NCBI GenBank assembly: GCA_003153935.1
Contig: PMCA01000031.1
Span: 1 to 41,684, forward strand
DNA: 41,684 bases
Direction: 5' to 3'
DNA from: Elusimicrobiota bacterium
GTDB lineage: Bacteria; CAYTYR01; UBA6262
The notes beneath the pieces are model-generated. The model was not told the origin of the DNA. It did no database searches and saw only the letters and a program-made list of their open reading frames with translations. A program made the position numbers and the translations under genes. Numbering within the stretch: position 1 is the stretch's first letter; every line of letters starts with the position of its first letter. Of the stretch, positions 24,294 to 33,186 are shown one piece after another.

Positions 24294-25334
24294 TTATTTT
24301 TTAGATCGGCTCAACACTTGGCAGCCATTTTCTGTTACCAGTACTACATCTTCTATGCGTATACCGCCCCAACCGGGTATATATACGCCCGGTTCAACGG
24401 TAACGACCATACCGGCCGCCAGTTTTTTTGTCTCCTGGGTGCTAAGGCGAGGACCTTCGTGGACTTCCAGCCCAACGCCGTGACCGGTAGTATGGGTGAA
24501 AAACCTGCCGGCACCGGCTTGGGCGATGACCTGGCGCGCCGCGGCGTCTATGCTCTTAGCGGTAACTCCCGGTTTTATCCGCTTAATGGCCGCCGCTTGC
24601 GCCTTTTTGACCAGCTCGTAATTTTGGGAGAATTTCTTATTAATAGTACCCAAAAATACCGTCCTTGTCAAGTCGGAATGGTACCCCCCGAACCTGGCCC
24701 CGAAATCCATCATTACCAGCTCACCGTTCCGCAACTTTTTGGCGCTGGTAATATGATGCGGGCTGGCGGCCGCTGACCCACTGGCAACTATCGTTTTGAA
24801 TCCCGGCTCGGCCCCTTCTTTTCTCATCCACTCATCTATCTTGCCAGCCAGCGCTTGTTCCGTTAATCCCGGTTTCAATATACCGCTGACTTGTTCATAT
24901 ATCCGGTCGGTTATAGCTATGGCTTTTCTCAGGACTCTCAGCTCGGCAGCCGTTTTAACCAGCCGCTCCTCCTCCACCAGGTTACTTGTTTCCGTAAGTT
25001 TAGCCTGGAGGCAGATACGGCGCCAGGTCCGGAAACCGCTTAAGGTCAAGGCGTTAGCTTCCACCCCGATCCGCAACAAACCGTTGGTTTTTATATATTC
25101 CCTCATATTTATCGCGGTCAACGGACGGCAACCGGTAATCACTTTTCGCACTTCCGGGAAATTAAGCGTCGGTGCGAAAATGCGCCAACCCTTTTTAGAG
25201 ATCAGCGCTGCGGTGCCTTCCTCTCCGTAACCGAAGAGATAGAACAGGTTCTCCGCTTTGGTGACCAGCAGGGCGTCAATTCTATTGGTTTTAAGCTGCC
25301 GTCGTACTTGCCCTATACCCTTTAAATTGATCAT
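24294..25334 (-). CDS. Xaa-Pro aminopeptidase/dipeptidase (M24 family)
   Basis: Pita-bread-fold metallopeptidase that removes residues ahead of proline. The creatinase-like N-terminal domain covers residues 1-125. The catalytic domain has metal ligands in [19 protein letters not shown] (two Asp), [15 protein letters not shown] (His), VVTVEPGVY (Glu) and GGIRIEDVV (Glu). The length (346 aa) fits the short PepP/PepQ-like forms found next to efp in many bacteria. The ATG overlaps the aroQ stop as ATGA. Confidence 0.92.
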   Translation of the reverse strand: MINLKGIGQVRRQLKTNRIDALLVTKAENLFYLFGYGEEGTAALISKKGWRIFAPTLNFPEVRKVITGCRPLTAINMREYIKTNGLLRIGVEANALTLSGFRTWRRICLQAKLTETSNLVEEERLVKTAAELRVLRKAIAITDRIYEQVSGILKPGLTEQALAGKIDEWMRKEGAEPGFKTIVASGSAAASPHHITSAKKLRNGELVMMDFGARFGGYHSDLTRTVFLGTINKKFSQNYELVKKAQAAAIKRIKPGVTAKSIDAAARQVIAQAGAGRFFTHTTGHGVGLEVHEGPRLSTQETKKLAAGMVVTVEPGVYIPGWGGIRIEDVVLVTENGCQVLSRSKK

Positions 25335-25771
25335 TTATTTTTCAGTAACGCGACCGCCGCGTCCAGACCCAGGATATAGCTGTTGAGTCCAAAGCCTGAT
25401 ATCTGCCCGGCCGCCGCGGGTGCGATCAGGGATTTATGACGGAATTCCTCGCGTTTATAAATATTGGATAAATGCACTTCCACCGTGGGTATGTCTATCG
25501 CCAGCAGCGCGTCTCTTATCGCTACGCTGGTATGGGTATAAGCAGCGGGATTAATGACGATGGCATCGGCCCAGTCTCCGGCTTTACCGATGGCGTCTAC
25601 GATCTCGCCTTCATGGGCTGACTGGAAAAATTTAACTTCCACTTTTTCCTTTTTCGCTTCCTTGGCCAGAGCCTCATTTATTTTCTTTAAAGTGATCTTG
25701 CCGTAAACTTCCGGTTCCCTTTTGCCCAGCAGATTCAGGTTCGGACCATGGATCACCAGTATTTTCTTCAT
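25331..25771 (-). CDS. aroQ: type II 3-dehydroquinate dehydratase
   Basis: Third step of the shikimate pathway. The family motifs [32 protein letters not shown] and [14 protein letters not shown] are all present, including the catalytic Tyr of the flexible loop and the His in EVHLSN. Length 146 aa is standard. GGAG stands 6 nt before the ATG. It follows aroB by 10 nt. Confidence 0.97.
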   Translation of the reverse strand: MKKILVIHGPNLNLLGKREPEVYGKITLKKINEALAKEAKKEKVEVKFFQSAHEGEIVDAIGKAGDWADAIVINPAAYTHTSVAIRDALLAIDIPTVEVHLSNIYKREEFRHKSLIAPAAAGQISGFGLNSYILGLDAAVALLKNK

Positions 25772-25781
25772 TGTTCGCTCC

Positions 25782-26867
25782 TTAGGATAATTCTGCTATT
25801 GCCTGTCTTATTACCTGGAGGGGCACGCTGTCCTCCACCGTCACTTTACCGATAGCCAGCGGCAGTATGAACCGTATCCGCTCATTGATCACTTTTTTAT
25901 CCTTCTGCATGAATCCCAGAAGCTTTTTCCACGCCAGGCCCTGGCCTTTCGCGCTTACCGGCAATCCCGCCCGTACCAGCAGGCTGCTCAATTTCTTCTC
26001 CAGATTACTATCTGCTAATCCTACATTATTGGCTATTATGGCCGCGCCCACCATACCCACGGCCACAGCCTCACCGTGGGTAAAACCTTTATAAGCGGCG
26101 GCTCCTTCCAGCGCATGGCCGATGGTGTGGCCGAAATTAAGGATAGCTCTAAGATTTTTTTCCCTCTCGTCTTTGGTTACTACCAGGGCTTTGATAGCGC
26201 AGGAGCGGGTTACTACTTTCTCTAAAATATCGGCCTGCCTGTTCTTGATCTTAGTCATGTTCTTTTCCAGGAAAGCAAAGAAATGTTTATCATAGATCAT
26301 GCCGTACTTAATGACCTCCGCCAAACCGTTGGCAAATTCCCGGGCCGGCAGGGTCTTTAGGACTTTTAAATCGATATAAACCAACTTGGGCTGGTAAAAA
26401 GCGCCGATCAGGTTCTTGCCGCCCGGCAGGTTAATGCCCACTTTACCGCCTACGCTGGAATCAACTTGCGCCAATAAAGTGGTCGGCACCTGCACAAAAT
26501 TTATCCCGCGCAGGTAACTGGAAGCGGCAAAGCCGGCCAAGTCCCCGATAACTCCGCCACCCAGCGCCAGTATGGTACTGTTGCGGTCCAAGCCGTAGCG
26601 CAGGCATTGCTGGTAGATCCGGTTAGCTGATACCTGTGATTTAAATCTCTCGCCTTCCGATATCACCGTCTTAAAAACAACGAACCCGGCCGCTTTCAGG
26701 CTTAGCCCTATTTGACCGGAGTATAACTTATCCACCCGGGGATTAGTAACGATCATGATCCTACCGGACAAGGACACTGTTCTAAGCGCCTTACCGATAT
26801 CCCCCAGATCGACGCCGATCAGGATCCGGTAGCTTCTGGAACCTAAATTTACTTTAACGCTTTTCAT
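25782..26867 (-). CDS. aroB: 3-dehydroquinate synthase
   Basis: Second step of the shikimate pathway, NAD- and metal-dependent. [52 protein letters not shown] and [12 protein letters not shown] (metal-binding His) are intact. Length 361 aa is normal. The ATG overlaps the aroK stop by 4 nt (ATGA). Confidence 0.97.
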   Translation of the reverse strand: MKSVKVNLGSRSYRILIGVDLGDIGKALRTVSLSGRIMIVTNPRVDKLYSGQIGLSLKAAGFVVFKTVISEGERFKSQVSANRIYQQCLRYGLDRNSTILALGGGVIGDLAGFAASSYLRGINFVQVPTTLLAQVDSSVGGKVGINLPGGKNLIGAFYQPKLVYIDLKVLKTLPAREFANGLAEVIKYGMIYDKHFFAFLEKNMTKIKNRQADILEKVVTRSCAIKALVVTKDEREKNLRAILNFGHTIGHALEGAAAYKGFTHGEAVAVGMVGAAIIANNVGLADSNLEKKLSSLLVRAGLPVSAKGQGLAWKKLLGFMQKDKKVINERIRFILPLAIGKVTVEDSVPLQVIRQAIAELS

Positions 26868-27370
26868 ATTCCCTCAATGTAAGCGGCTATTCTGGCCACT
26901 ACTTCGTCTATGGATAAACCTGAAGTATCCACCATCTGGTCACAGTCCCGGTAAAATGGTTCACGCTGGGCCAGCAATTCTTTTATACGGCCCAATTTAT
27001 CCTGTTCGTTGGCAAGCAAGGGCCTGGTCTTGGCATCGCCTACCCTTTTGAGTATCGCTTCAGGCGTGGCCGCGAGATAGATTATTTTTCCCTGTTGCCT
27101 CAGCTCCTTCAAGTTTTCTTTACGCAGGACCGCCCCGCCGCCGGTAGCTATGACGTAATTATCCAACAGGGCAAAAGCCTGGATGGCTTTGCTCTCCAGG
27201 TCGCGAAAGGCGGGTTCACCCATTTTTTCAAATATTTTGGCAATAGGCATTCCCGTATCTTTTTCGATCTTTTCATCTATATCCAGGTATTTTAGCCCCA
27301 GTTTTTTCGCCAGGTTCCTCCCGACTGCCGTCTTGCCACTGGCCATAAAACCGGTTAACACTATATTCAT
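26864..27370 (-). CDS. aroK: shikimate kinase
   Basis: Phosphorylates shikimate at the 3-position. Walker A is FMASGKTAVGRNLA near residue 8, the shikimate-binding DIDEKIE follows near 32, and VIATGGGAVLR near 75 and TRPLL near 115 complete the family pattern. Length 168 aa. The ATG shares one base with the aroC TAA (TAATG). Confidence 0.96.
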   Translation of the reverse strand: MNIVLTGFMASGKTAVGRNLAKKLGLKYLDIDEKIEKDTGMPIAKIFEKMGEPAFRDLESKAIQAFALLDNYVIATGGGAVLRKENLKELRQQGKIIYLAATPEAILKRVGDAKTRPLLANEQDKLGRIKELLAQREPFYRDCDQMVDTSGLSIDEVVARIAAYIEGI

Positions 27371-28500
27371 TAAAACCTCTTAATTTGTTCCATATATCCA
27401 TGGAAATTACGTTTCATTTCAGTCAGGCTGTCGCCGCCCAGTTTTCCCTGCAGGGCGCGGGCCAGTTCAAAGGCGACCGCGTTCTCGGCTATCACGCCTA
27501 CCGCCGGTACCGCGCAGACATCCGACCTCTCGACTGTCGCTTTAACATGCTTCTTGGATCTGATATCCACGCTGGACAACGGCTTCAACAGAGTCGCGAT
27601 CGGTTTCATGGTAATCCGCAAAACAATATTCTCGCCATTGCTCATGCCGCCTTCGATACCGCCGGCATGGTTTGAGCTGCGGCCAAACCCTTTTTTATCA
27701 TAGTTAATGGCATCATGAACACGGCTGCCCGGTAATTCTCCTACTTTTGTTCCCAGGCCTATCTCCACCGCTTTAATTGCCTGGATGCTCATTAAAGATT
27801 GTGCCAAACAGCTGCAAAGTTTCAGGTCCCACTGGGTGTAACTGCCTAATCCGGCCGGCACACCGACAGCAACTATCTCTAACACACCGCCCAGGGTATC
27901 GCCTGCTTTTTTAGCGTGGTCGATCAATTTGATCATTTCCCCTTCCGCCTTTTTGCTGAGACAGCGAACAGAAGAGTTCTCTATAAGCTGCCATTCTTTG
28001 CCGGTCAGTTCCCAGACTGAAGCATCTTTGACCTGGCCGATCTGCACCGTGCGGCTGAAAACAGCGATCTGGAATTCCGCCAGCAGTTCTTTACAAATGG
28101 CACCTACCGCTACCCGGGCCGCCGTTTCACGGGCGCTGGCGCGCTCTAGGACATCCCGGATATCGCTAAATCCGTACTTCAACGCTCCGGCCAGGTCGGC
28201 ATGACCCGGACGCGGCGCGGTTACCGGAGCGATTTCCTTGTTCTGCCAATTCTCCCAATCCCGGTTATTGATCATTAAACCAATAGGTGAAGCGATCGTC
28301 CGGCCATGGCGCAATCCGGATATTATCTGCACCCGGTCCTTCTCGATCTGCATGCGCTGGCCGCGTCCATAGCCGACCTGTCTCCGGCTAAGTTCAACGT
28401 TGATATCTTCCTCCGTGACTTTCAAGCCCGCCGGCATGCCGTCCAAGATAGCCATCAGGGCCTGGCCGTGCGATTCACCGCTGGTTAAAAATCTTAACAT
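27370..28500 (-). CDS. aroC: chorismate synthase
   Basis: FMN-dependent last step of the shikimate pathway. LRFLTSGESHGQAL is the N-terminal signature; RRQVGYGRGQRM, RPGHADLAGALKYG, RASARETAARVAVGAI and SNHAGGIEGGMSNGENIVLRI are the conserved flavin and substrate segments. Length 376 aa is normal. GGAG precedes the ATG by 7 nt. Confidence 0.97.
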   Translation of the reverse strand: MLRFLTSGESHGQALMAILDGMPAGLKVTEEDINVELSRRQVGYGRGQRMQIEKDRVQIISGLRHGRTIASPIGLMINNRDWENWQNKEIAPVTAPRPGHADLAGALKYGFSDIRDVLERASARETAARVAVGAICKELLAEFQIAVFSRTVQIGQVKDASVWELTGKEWQLIENSSVRCLSKKAEGEMIKLIDHAKKAGDTLGGVLEIVAVGVPAGLGSYTQWDLKLCSCLAQSLMSIQAIKAVEIGLGTKVGELPGSRVHDAINYDKKGFGRSSNHAGGIEGGMSNGENIVLRITMKPIATLLKPLSSVDIRSKKHVKATVERSDVCAVPAVGVIAENAVAFELARALQGKLGGDSLTEMKRNFHGYMEQIKRF

Positions 28501-28512
28501 TTTTGGTCTCCA

Positions 28513-29349
28513 TTATTTGTTTATGGCCTGGCGCATAACTGCCACCGGGGCTTTCTTGCCTGTCCAGAGCTCAAAGGCAATGGCGCCCTGGTTGATCAGC
28601 ATACCCAGCCCATTGGCATGTTTTATTTTACGATGGGCCGCTTCTTTCAGCAACGCAGTCTGGCGATTATAGACTATGTCATAAATAAAAAGTTTTTTCG
28701 TCAATAGTTCCGGTTCCACTACGCAGGGGTCATGCTCTTTCATGCCCACCGGGGTGGCGTTGATAAGTATATCCGCGTCCTTTAATACCTGACCGATCTG
28801 CTCCCGTTCTATCTTCTCGACCTTGGTAGAGGTAGCTATCTTAGCCAGGTCGGATGCTAATCCAAGTGTTTTCTCCTGAACTACGTCATACAGGAAGACG
28901 CTCTTGACGCGCTGGCCCAGCAGACTTACGCCGATGGCCCGCGCCGCCCCGCCCGCGCCCAGCAATAATATTTTCTTGCCCGCCAGGGTTTCCTTGCTCT
29001 CCTCCGCCAGGCTGCGGATAAAACCGCGGCCATCCGTGTTATCCCCGATCAACCGCCCGTGAACATTCACGATGGTATTGACCGCGCCGATGTTCCTGGC
29101 CTCGGGGCTCAGGTCATCCAGCAGGCCGATGACTTTTTCCTTGTGCGGGACAGTGATATTCACGCCGGCAATATTCAGGGCCCGCAGGGCCTTGATTCCC
29201 GTCGCCAGGTCCTCCGGGGCGATGTTGAAAGCCAGGTAGACCATGTCCAGCCCCAGTTCCTTGAAGGCCGCGTTATGCATATCAGGCGATAGTGAATGTT
29301 CCACCGGCCAGCCAAAAATGCCGCATAATTTCGTTTTCGCACTGATCAT
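28513..29349 (-). CDS. aroE: shikimate dehydrogenase
   Basis: NADPH-dependent reduction of 3-dehydroshikimate. FGWPVEHSLSPDMHN binds shikimate, NITVPHKEKVI holds the catalytic Lys, DNTDGRGF the catalytic Asp, and LLGAGGAARAI is the nucleotide-binding loop. The ATG at 29349 is chosen because AGAGGA lies 4 nt upstream. The TTG at 29370 would place the start inside repeat array D. With this start the protein is 278 aa, typical. It leads the aro set in the order aroE, aroC, aroK, aroB, aroQ; aroA and the DAHP synthase gene are not in the window. Confidence 0.96.
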   Translation of the reverse strand: MISAKTKLCGIFGWPVEHSLSPDMHNAAFKELGLDMVYLAFNIAPEDLATGIKALRALNIAGVNITVPHKEKVIGLLDDLSPEARNIGAVNTIVNVHGRLIGDNTDGRGFIRSLAEESKETLAGKKILLLGAGGAARAIGVSLLGQRVKSVFLYDVVQEKTLGLASDLAKIATSTKVEKIEREQIGQVLKDADILINATPVGMKEHDPCVVEPELLTKKLFIYDIVYNRQTALLKEAAHRKIKHANGLGMLINQGAIAFELWTGKKAPVAVMRQAINK

Positions 29350-29363
29350 ACGTTCCTCTTTTT

Positions 29364-29393
29364 CTATCAACTACCAACAATCAACTATCAACT
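29364..29393 (-). repeat. 30-nt heptad repeat array D (four AGTTGAT-type units plus AG)
   Basis: On the minus strand AGTTGAT occurs three times with one variant TGTTGGT, plus AG: exactly 30 nt, the same size and consensus as array C. It starts 4 nt after the pmbA TAA and ends shortly before the aroE ribosome binding site (GATAGAAAAAGAGGA). Every unit contributes TGA or TAG. Confidence 0.85.
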
Positions 29394-29397
29394 TTCA

Positions 29398-30738
29398 TTA
29401 CTCTCCGCTGATCATAACTTCTTTTATTTTTAAGGTCGGACAGCCGACGTTACCGTAAAACCTCAGGTCATTGCCTATCTGCTCTATATTCTGCAGCAGG
29501 TCCAATACGTTACCGGCCATAGCCACTCCCTGCACCGGATAAGACATCCGGCCGTTCTCCACCCACAACCCGCTCACGCCTACGCTGAAATCCCCGCTGA
29601 TCGGATCAACGGTATGCATACCCATAACTTCCATTACGTACAATCCTTCTTTTACCGACCCTAAAAGAGCTTCCCGCGAAATAGTGCCCGGCTCGAGAAA
29701 GAAATTATTTACGCCTACTCCCGGCGCGCCCATGAATGAGCCCCGGCTGGCGTTGCCGGTGCTGGCGACTTTGTCCCGGCACGCGGAATAGCTGTCGTAT
29801 AAAAAGGCCTTCAGGACGCCCTTATCTACCACCATCGTTTTACGGGTGGGTACGCCTTCGTCGTCAAAGGGACTGGTTCCTAAACCGCCGGGCTTGGTGC
29901 CGTCATCCACGATACTGATGAAACCCGGAGCGATCATTTTATCCATTTTACCGCTGAACGGCGATTTTTTCCGTTGGATGTTATCCGCGCAGATCCCGCT
30001 GGCCAGCACGGCCAGGAATTCACTGCCGACATAGGGATCGAGAAACACCGGAATCTTCCGGGTCGGGATGGACCTGGCCCCCAGCATGCTGACGGTGCGG
30101 AATACCGCCTGGCTGATCAGGTCCTTGAAATCAAGCTCCCGGAAATATCTTTTAGTCTGGCTTTCCCCGCCAACCTGTATTTTAGTGTCTTGTTCGGCCT
30201 TTAGCTCCACTAGGGTGGAAAAAAAAGTTTCCCTCCAGCTTACATCGACACCGTTGGTGTTCATAATCGTCTGCTCGAACAGGCTGTCGGTATAGGAAGC
30301 GGCCAACACTTTGGTTATGCGCTTGTCAGGAGTCATGGCGTCCGCAGCCAGGGAGAATACCCGGTCCATTTTTTCCGACCCTTCCATTGTCTCGATCACC
30401 GGGTCAAAGACCGCCAGCTTATCCATAGCCAAGGCCGCCGGGGAGTTTCCCTGCGGCAGGCAGTTGAACTCATCCCGGACGTTGAACTCCGCGTTACGCA
30501 GAGCCAACTTTATGAACTCATCCGCGTCCAGGCCAGCCTGGGTGCTGTAAGCCAGCCCCCATTTCTTATCCTTCAGTAACCTGATCCCGATGCCGATATC
30601 GCCAAAGAGATTAAATTTCTCGCAACGGGAGTCGCTTACCTCTATGTTGATACCTTTGCTCTCCGACAGGAATACCTCGCCTTCCAGCCGGTATTTATTC
30701 CGCAGCAGGCCTATTAAGTTTTTGGCTAATTCCTTCAT
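29398..30738 (-). CDS. pmbA: PmbA/TldE-type subunit of the TldD-PmbA protease
   Basis: A 446-aa TldD/PmbA-family protein lacking the HExxxH motif of TldD, so it is the non-catalytic PmbA (TldE) side. SPFDDEGVPTRKTMVVDKG, the SRGSFMGAPGVGVNNFFLEPG region and GDFSVGVSGLWVENGRMSYPVQG match the C-terminal half of the family. It should pair with TldD at 6350-7753 to form the barrel-like heterodimer. GAGG lies 5 nt before the ATG. It follows the small membrane protein by 7 nt. Confidence 0.9.
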   Translation of the reverse strand: MKELAKNLIGLLRNKYRLEGEVFLSESKGINIEVSDSRCEKFNLFGDIGIGIRLLKDKKWGLAYSTQAGLDADEFIKLALRNAEFNVRDEFNCLPQGNSPAALAMDKLAVFDPVIETMEGSEKMDRVFSLAADAMTPDKRITKVLAASYTDSLFEQTIMNTNGVDVSWRETFFSTLVELKAEQDTKIQVGGESQTKRYFRELDFKDLISQAVFRTVSMLGARSIPTRKIPVFLDPYVGSEFLAVLASGICADNIQRKKSPFSGKMDKMIAPGFISIVDDGTKPGGLGTSPFDDEGVPTRKTMVVDKGVLKAFLYDSYSACRDKVASTGNASRGSFMGAPGVGVNNFFLEPGTISREALLGSVKEGLYVMEVMGMHTVDPISGDFSVGVSGLWVENGRMSYPVQGVAMAGNVLDLLQNIEQIGNDLRFYGNVGCPTLKIKEVMISGE

Positions 30739-30745
30739 CTGGTCC

Positions 30746-30955
30746 TCATTTGGAAGAAAAACTCATAAACAAAGCGATAAAAGCCAGTACCAAGAAAAAA
30801 ACTCCTATCATCCGGCGGTGCTTCAAAATATATTTATCGTTAAAAACGAATTGCCGGCCCCAATCATTCACTTTGATGACCAGGTCAGGGCGGAACAGGT
30901 AGCCGATACTGAACATCAGGGTGACCATGCCGACCAAAAATTTCAGGATCTTCAT
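30746..30955 (-). CDS. small membrane protein with two helices, function unknown
   Basis: A 69-aa protein: helix 1 at residues 4-22 (FLVGMVTLMFSIGYLF), a polar middle with KYILKHRRM, and helix 2 at 48-66 (MIGVFFLVLAFIALFM). The ATG overlaps the stop of the TPR-protein gene as ATGA, which supports it as a real gene. It belongs to the block with the ABC-2 exporter and TPR protein. I do not recognise the family. Confidence 0.7.
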   Translation of the reverse strand: MKILKFLVGMVTLMFSIGYLFRPDLVIKVNDWGRQFVFNDKYILKHRRMIGVFFLVLAFIALFMSFSSK

Positions 30956-31674
30956 TTGGACCCTATCTTAACCGCTAAGGCGGCCATTTTATTCCGAACC
31001 TGCCCGGCCTGAGAGGGGAAACGCCGTCCGATCACTTCCCACAGGGTATAGGCTTTACGGTAGTCATTATTCTTCTCGTAAGTATTTGCCAGCACGCGCA
31101 GCAGGATCATGGGGCTTTCTTCATAATCTACTACATTCTGCAGCATGTTGATGACATGCGCGTAATCCTTGACTTTATCATAACCAAGAGCGGCCAACGC
31201 GTAATTCAGGCGCCAATAATGGATATCTTTAGGATTATAGTTCCAGACAATACCCTCTTTAAGTAAAATCACGGCTTCATCGTATCGCTCCTGGACAAAA
31301 CCTATCGAGGCGCTGCCGATGTTGTAAACATGAGTAAAATACGGATCCAGCCAGACCGCGCGTTCGCACAACGGGAAGAGCTGCTGGTAAGCCCATTGCT
31401 CCGAGTCGTGCTCATATTCCGCCCCGGGCATTTCCGGCTCGCCTTCCGTGGGACCGCCGTAGTACTGCAAGGTCTTGACCCACACCACATCAGCGGCCAG
31501 GCTTCTCAGGCCTAGGAAAAGACCGCCCAACTCCAGGTACGGGTTATCGCTGACAAAATGCATGGTCGCCAGCGGCGGGAAGGGATAAATATATTCACTG
31601 TCTATGGCCGCTCGCAGACGCCATAATGCTACCAGCAGAATCAGGAGTACCAATACCACTAATACCTTACGCAC
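30952..31674 (-). CDS. membrane-anchored TPR-like protein in the ABC-2 exporter operon
   Basis: Residues 3-20 form a single N-terminal anchor. A region with NPYLELGGLFLGLRSLAADVVWVKTLQYYG follows, then helical repeats from about residue 95 (WAYQQLFPLCERAVWLDPYFTHVYNIGS, YDEAVILLKEGIVWNYNP, NDYRKAYTLWEVIGRRFP) that look like three or four TPR units facing the periplasm. The GTG start has GGAG 7 nt upstream and lies one base after the permease stop. The tight linkage suggests it is an accessory to the exporter. Its own family is not known to me beyond the TPR fold. Confidence 0.7.
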   Translation of the reverse strand: MRKVLVVLVLLILLVALWRLRAAIDSEYIYPFPPLATMHFVSDNPYLELGGLFLGLRSLAADVVWVKTLQYYGGPTEGEPEMPGAEYEHDSEQWAYQQLFPLCERAVWLDPYFTHVYNIGSASIGFVQERYDEAVILLKEGIVWNYNPKDIHYWRLNYALAALGYDKVKDYAHVINMLQNVVDYEESPMILLRVLANTYEKNNDYRKAYTLWEVIGRRFPSQAGQVRNKMAALAVKIGSK

Positions 31675-31675
31675 C

Positions 31676-32440
31676 TTAAAACTCCTTACGGGAGAATAGC
31701 AGGTTCCCGATGAACAGGACGATCGCGGTATAAACCAGGCTGTACAATAATACCAGCGCGATGATGTGCATGGGCATTACTTCGGGTATATACAATTTAT
31801 CCTTCAGGTTCAAATACTGAAAATTCGGCACCAGGTAATACAAGGCTGACAAAAAGACCTTGGTAACCGGCGCGGTCACCTTATCGGACAGTATCCTCAG
31901 CTCATTGGAAAAATGGCCGATGATCCAGACCATAAAGCTGAAAGCGATCGCCGTAACCGTGGAGGTGAAGACCAGACTGGCAGTCAGGGCCACTGATACG
32001 ATAATGATCAGCTTGAAAAAGATGGTTATCACGCTCCAGAACAGCATAGCGTCCCATTGCCAGTTACTGGCGAATTTTAGCAATAAGACCAGTACGGAAA
32101 GCATCAGTAATATGTTAATGAATAGTATAACCAGCACTCCCAGGTAACGCCCCAGGATATATTCCCACCGGTGCAGGGGCCTGGTCATCAGCAGGTAGAT
32201 GGTCCGGTTCTCGATCTCCTGCAGGACCAGGTTGACCGCGGCGAAAATACCCGCCATGAAACTGAAAAGCTCAATGCAGGCCAAACCGATATCGGTGATG
32301 ACCCGCGCCTCCGTGTCGGGTGAAAGGGAGGAAAATACCAGTGCCGCCCCCACCATGACCAGGATGAACATCAACAGGATGTAAAAGATCTTGCCGCGGA
32401 TATTTTCTTTGACCGTGTATTCGGCGATAGGCAGGATCAT
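31676..32440 (-). CDS. ABC-2 type transporter permease
   Basis: A 254-aa membrane protein with about six helices. The cytoplasmic start YTVKENIRGKIFYILLM and the first loop motif NLVLQEIENRTIYLLMTRPLHRWEYILGRYLG are the ABC-2 permease signature. The ATG overlaps the ATPase stop (ATGA). With the ATPase at 32437-33186 it forms a complete exporter. The cargo is unknown. Confidence 0.88.
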   Translation of the reverse strand: MILPIAEYTVKENIRGKIFYILLMFILVMVGAALVFSSLSPDTEARVITDIGLACIELFSFMAGIFAAVNLVLQEIENRTIYLLMTRPLHRWEYILGRYLGVLVILFINILLMLSVLVLLLKFASNWQWDAMLFWSVITIFFKLIIIVSVALTASLVFTSTVTAIAFSFMVWIIGHFSNELRILSDKVTAPVTKVFLSALYYLVPNFQYLNLKDKLYIPEVMPMHIIALVLLYSLVYTAIVLFIGNLLFSRKEF

Positions 32441-33186
32441 GCGGCCACCTCCGCGGGCATCACCAGCTTCAGGAATATCTGTTCCAGCTCGTCGCCCTTG
32501 CTGGTTAAGTCGGCCAGGTTCACGATCCTGGCTAGCTTTCCTTCTACGATTATACCTACCCGGTCGCAGACTTTGACCACTTCGCTGATAATATGCGAGC
32601 TTAAGATAATAGTTTTTTTTCTTTCTTTCAAGCGCAGTATCAAAGCGCGCATTTCGGTGATGCCTACAGGATCCAGGCCGGTGATCAACTCATCAAAGAA
32701 CAGGACTTTCGGGTCATGGATCAGGGCCTGGGCGATACCCACCCGTTGCAGCATGCCCTTGGAAAACTCGCTTAATCTTTTATGGCGGTTGGCCGTCAAG
32801 TTGACCAGCTCCAGTATTTCTTCGATCTTCTCTCCCCGCACCCGGTCGGGCACGCCGCTGACTTTCCCGTAGAAATCTATGATCTCCTGGGCGGTCAGGT
32901 AACGGTAGAAATATGGTGATTCTGGCAGATAGCCCACCAGGTCGCTGGCGGCGCGCGCCGGGACCTTGTGGCCGTAAATAAAACAATTGCCGCTATCAGG
33001 CCGCAACAGGCCCAGTAACAATTTAATGGTCGTGGTTTTACCCGCCCCGTTCAGGCCCAGCAAACCGAAAGTTTCACCCTCGTTTATTTCCAGGTTCAGG
33101 TCCTTCACGCCAATGCTCTGCTTGGTTTTAAGCAGGTATCTTTTCTTGTAGATCTTGGTAACGTTCTCGATCTTAACCGCCAGCAT
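32437..33186 (-). CDS. ABC transporter ATP-binding protein (ABC-2 exporter type)
   Basis: Energises the adjacent permease. Walker A is GLNGAGKTTT near residues 44-53, the signature motif is LSEFSKGMLQRVGIAQAL near 136-153, and Walker B is VLFFDELITGLDP near 158-170; an H-loop (LSSH) follows. In the signature motif, SKGM in place of SGGQ is common in this export subfamily. Walker B has an extra Ile (ELITGLDP where EPTSGLDP is usual). The ATG at 33186 is used, not the one at 33258: GGAGGG lies upstream and it shares one base with the acetyltransferase stop (TAATG). Confidence 0.92.
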   Translation of the reverse strand: MLAVKIENVTKIYKKRYLLKTKQSIGVKDLNLEINEGETFGLLGLNGAGKTTTIKLLLGLLRPDSGNCFIYGHKVPARAASDLVGYLPESPYFYRYLTAQEIIDFYGKVSGVPDRVRGEKIEEILELVNLTANRHKRLSEFSKGMLQRVGIAQALIHDPKVLFFDELITGLDPVGITEMRALILRLKERKKTIILSSHIISEVVKVCDRVGIIVEGKLARIVNLADLTSKGDELEQIFLKLVMPAEVAA

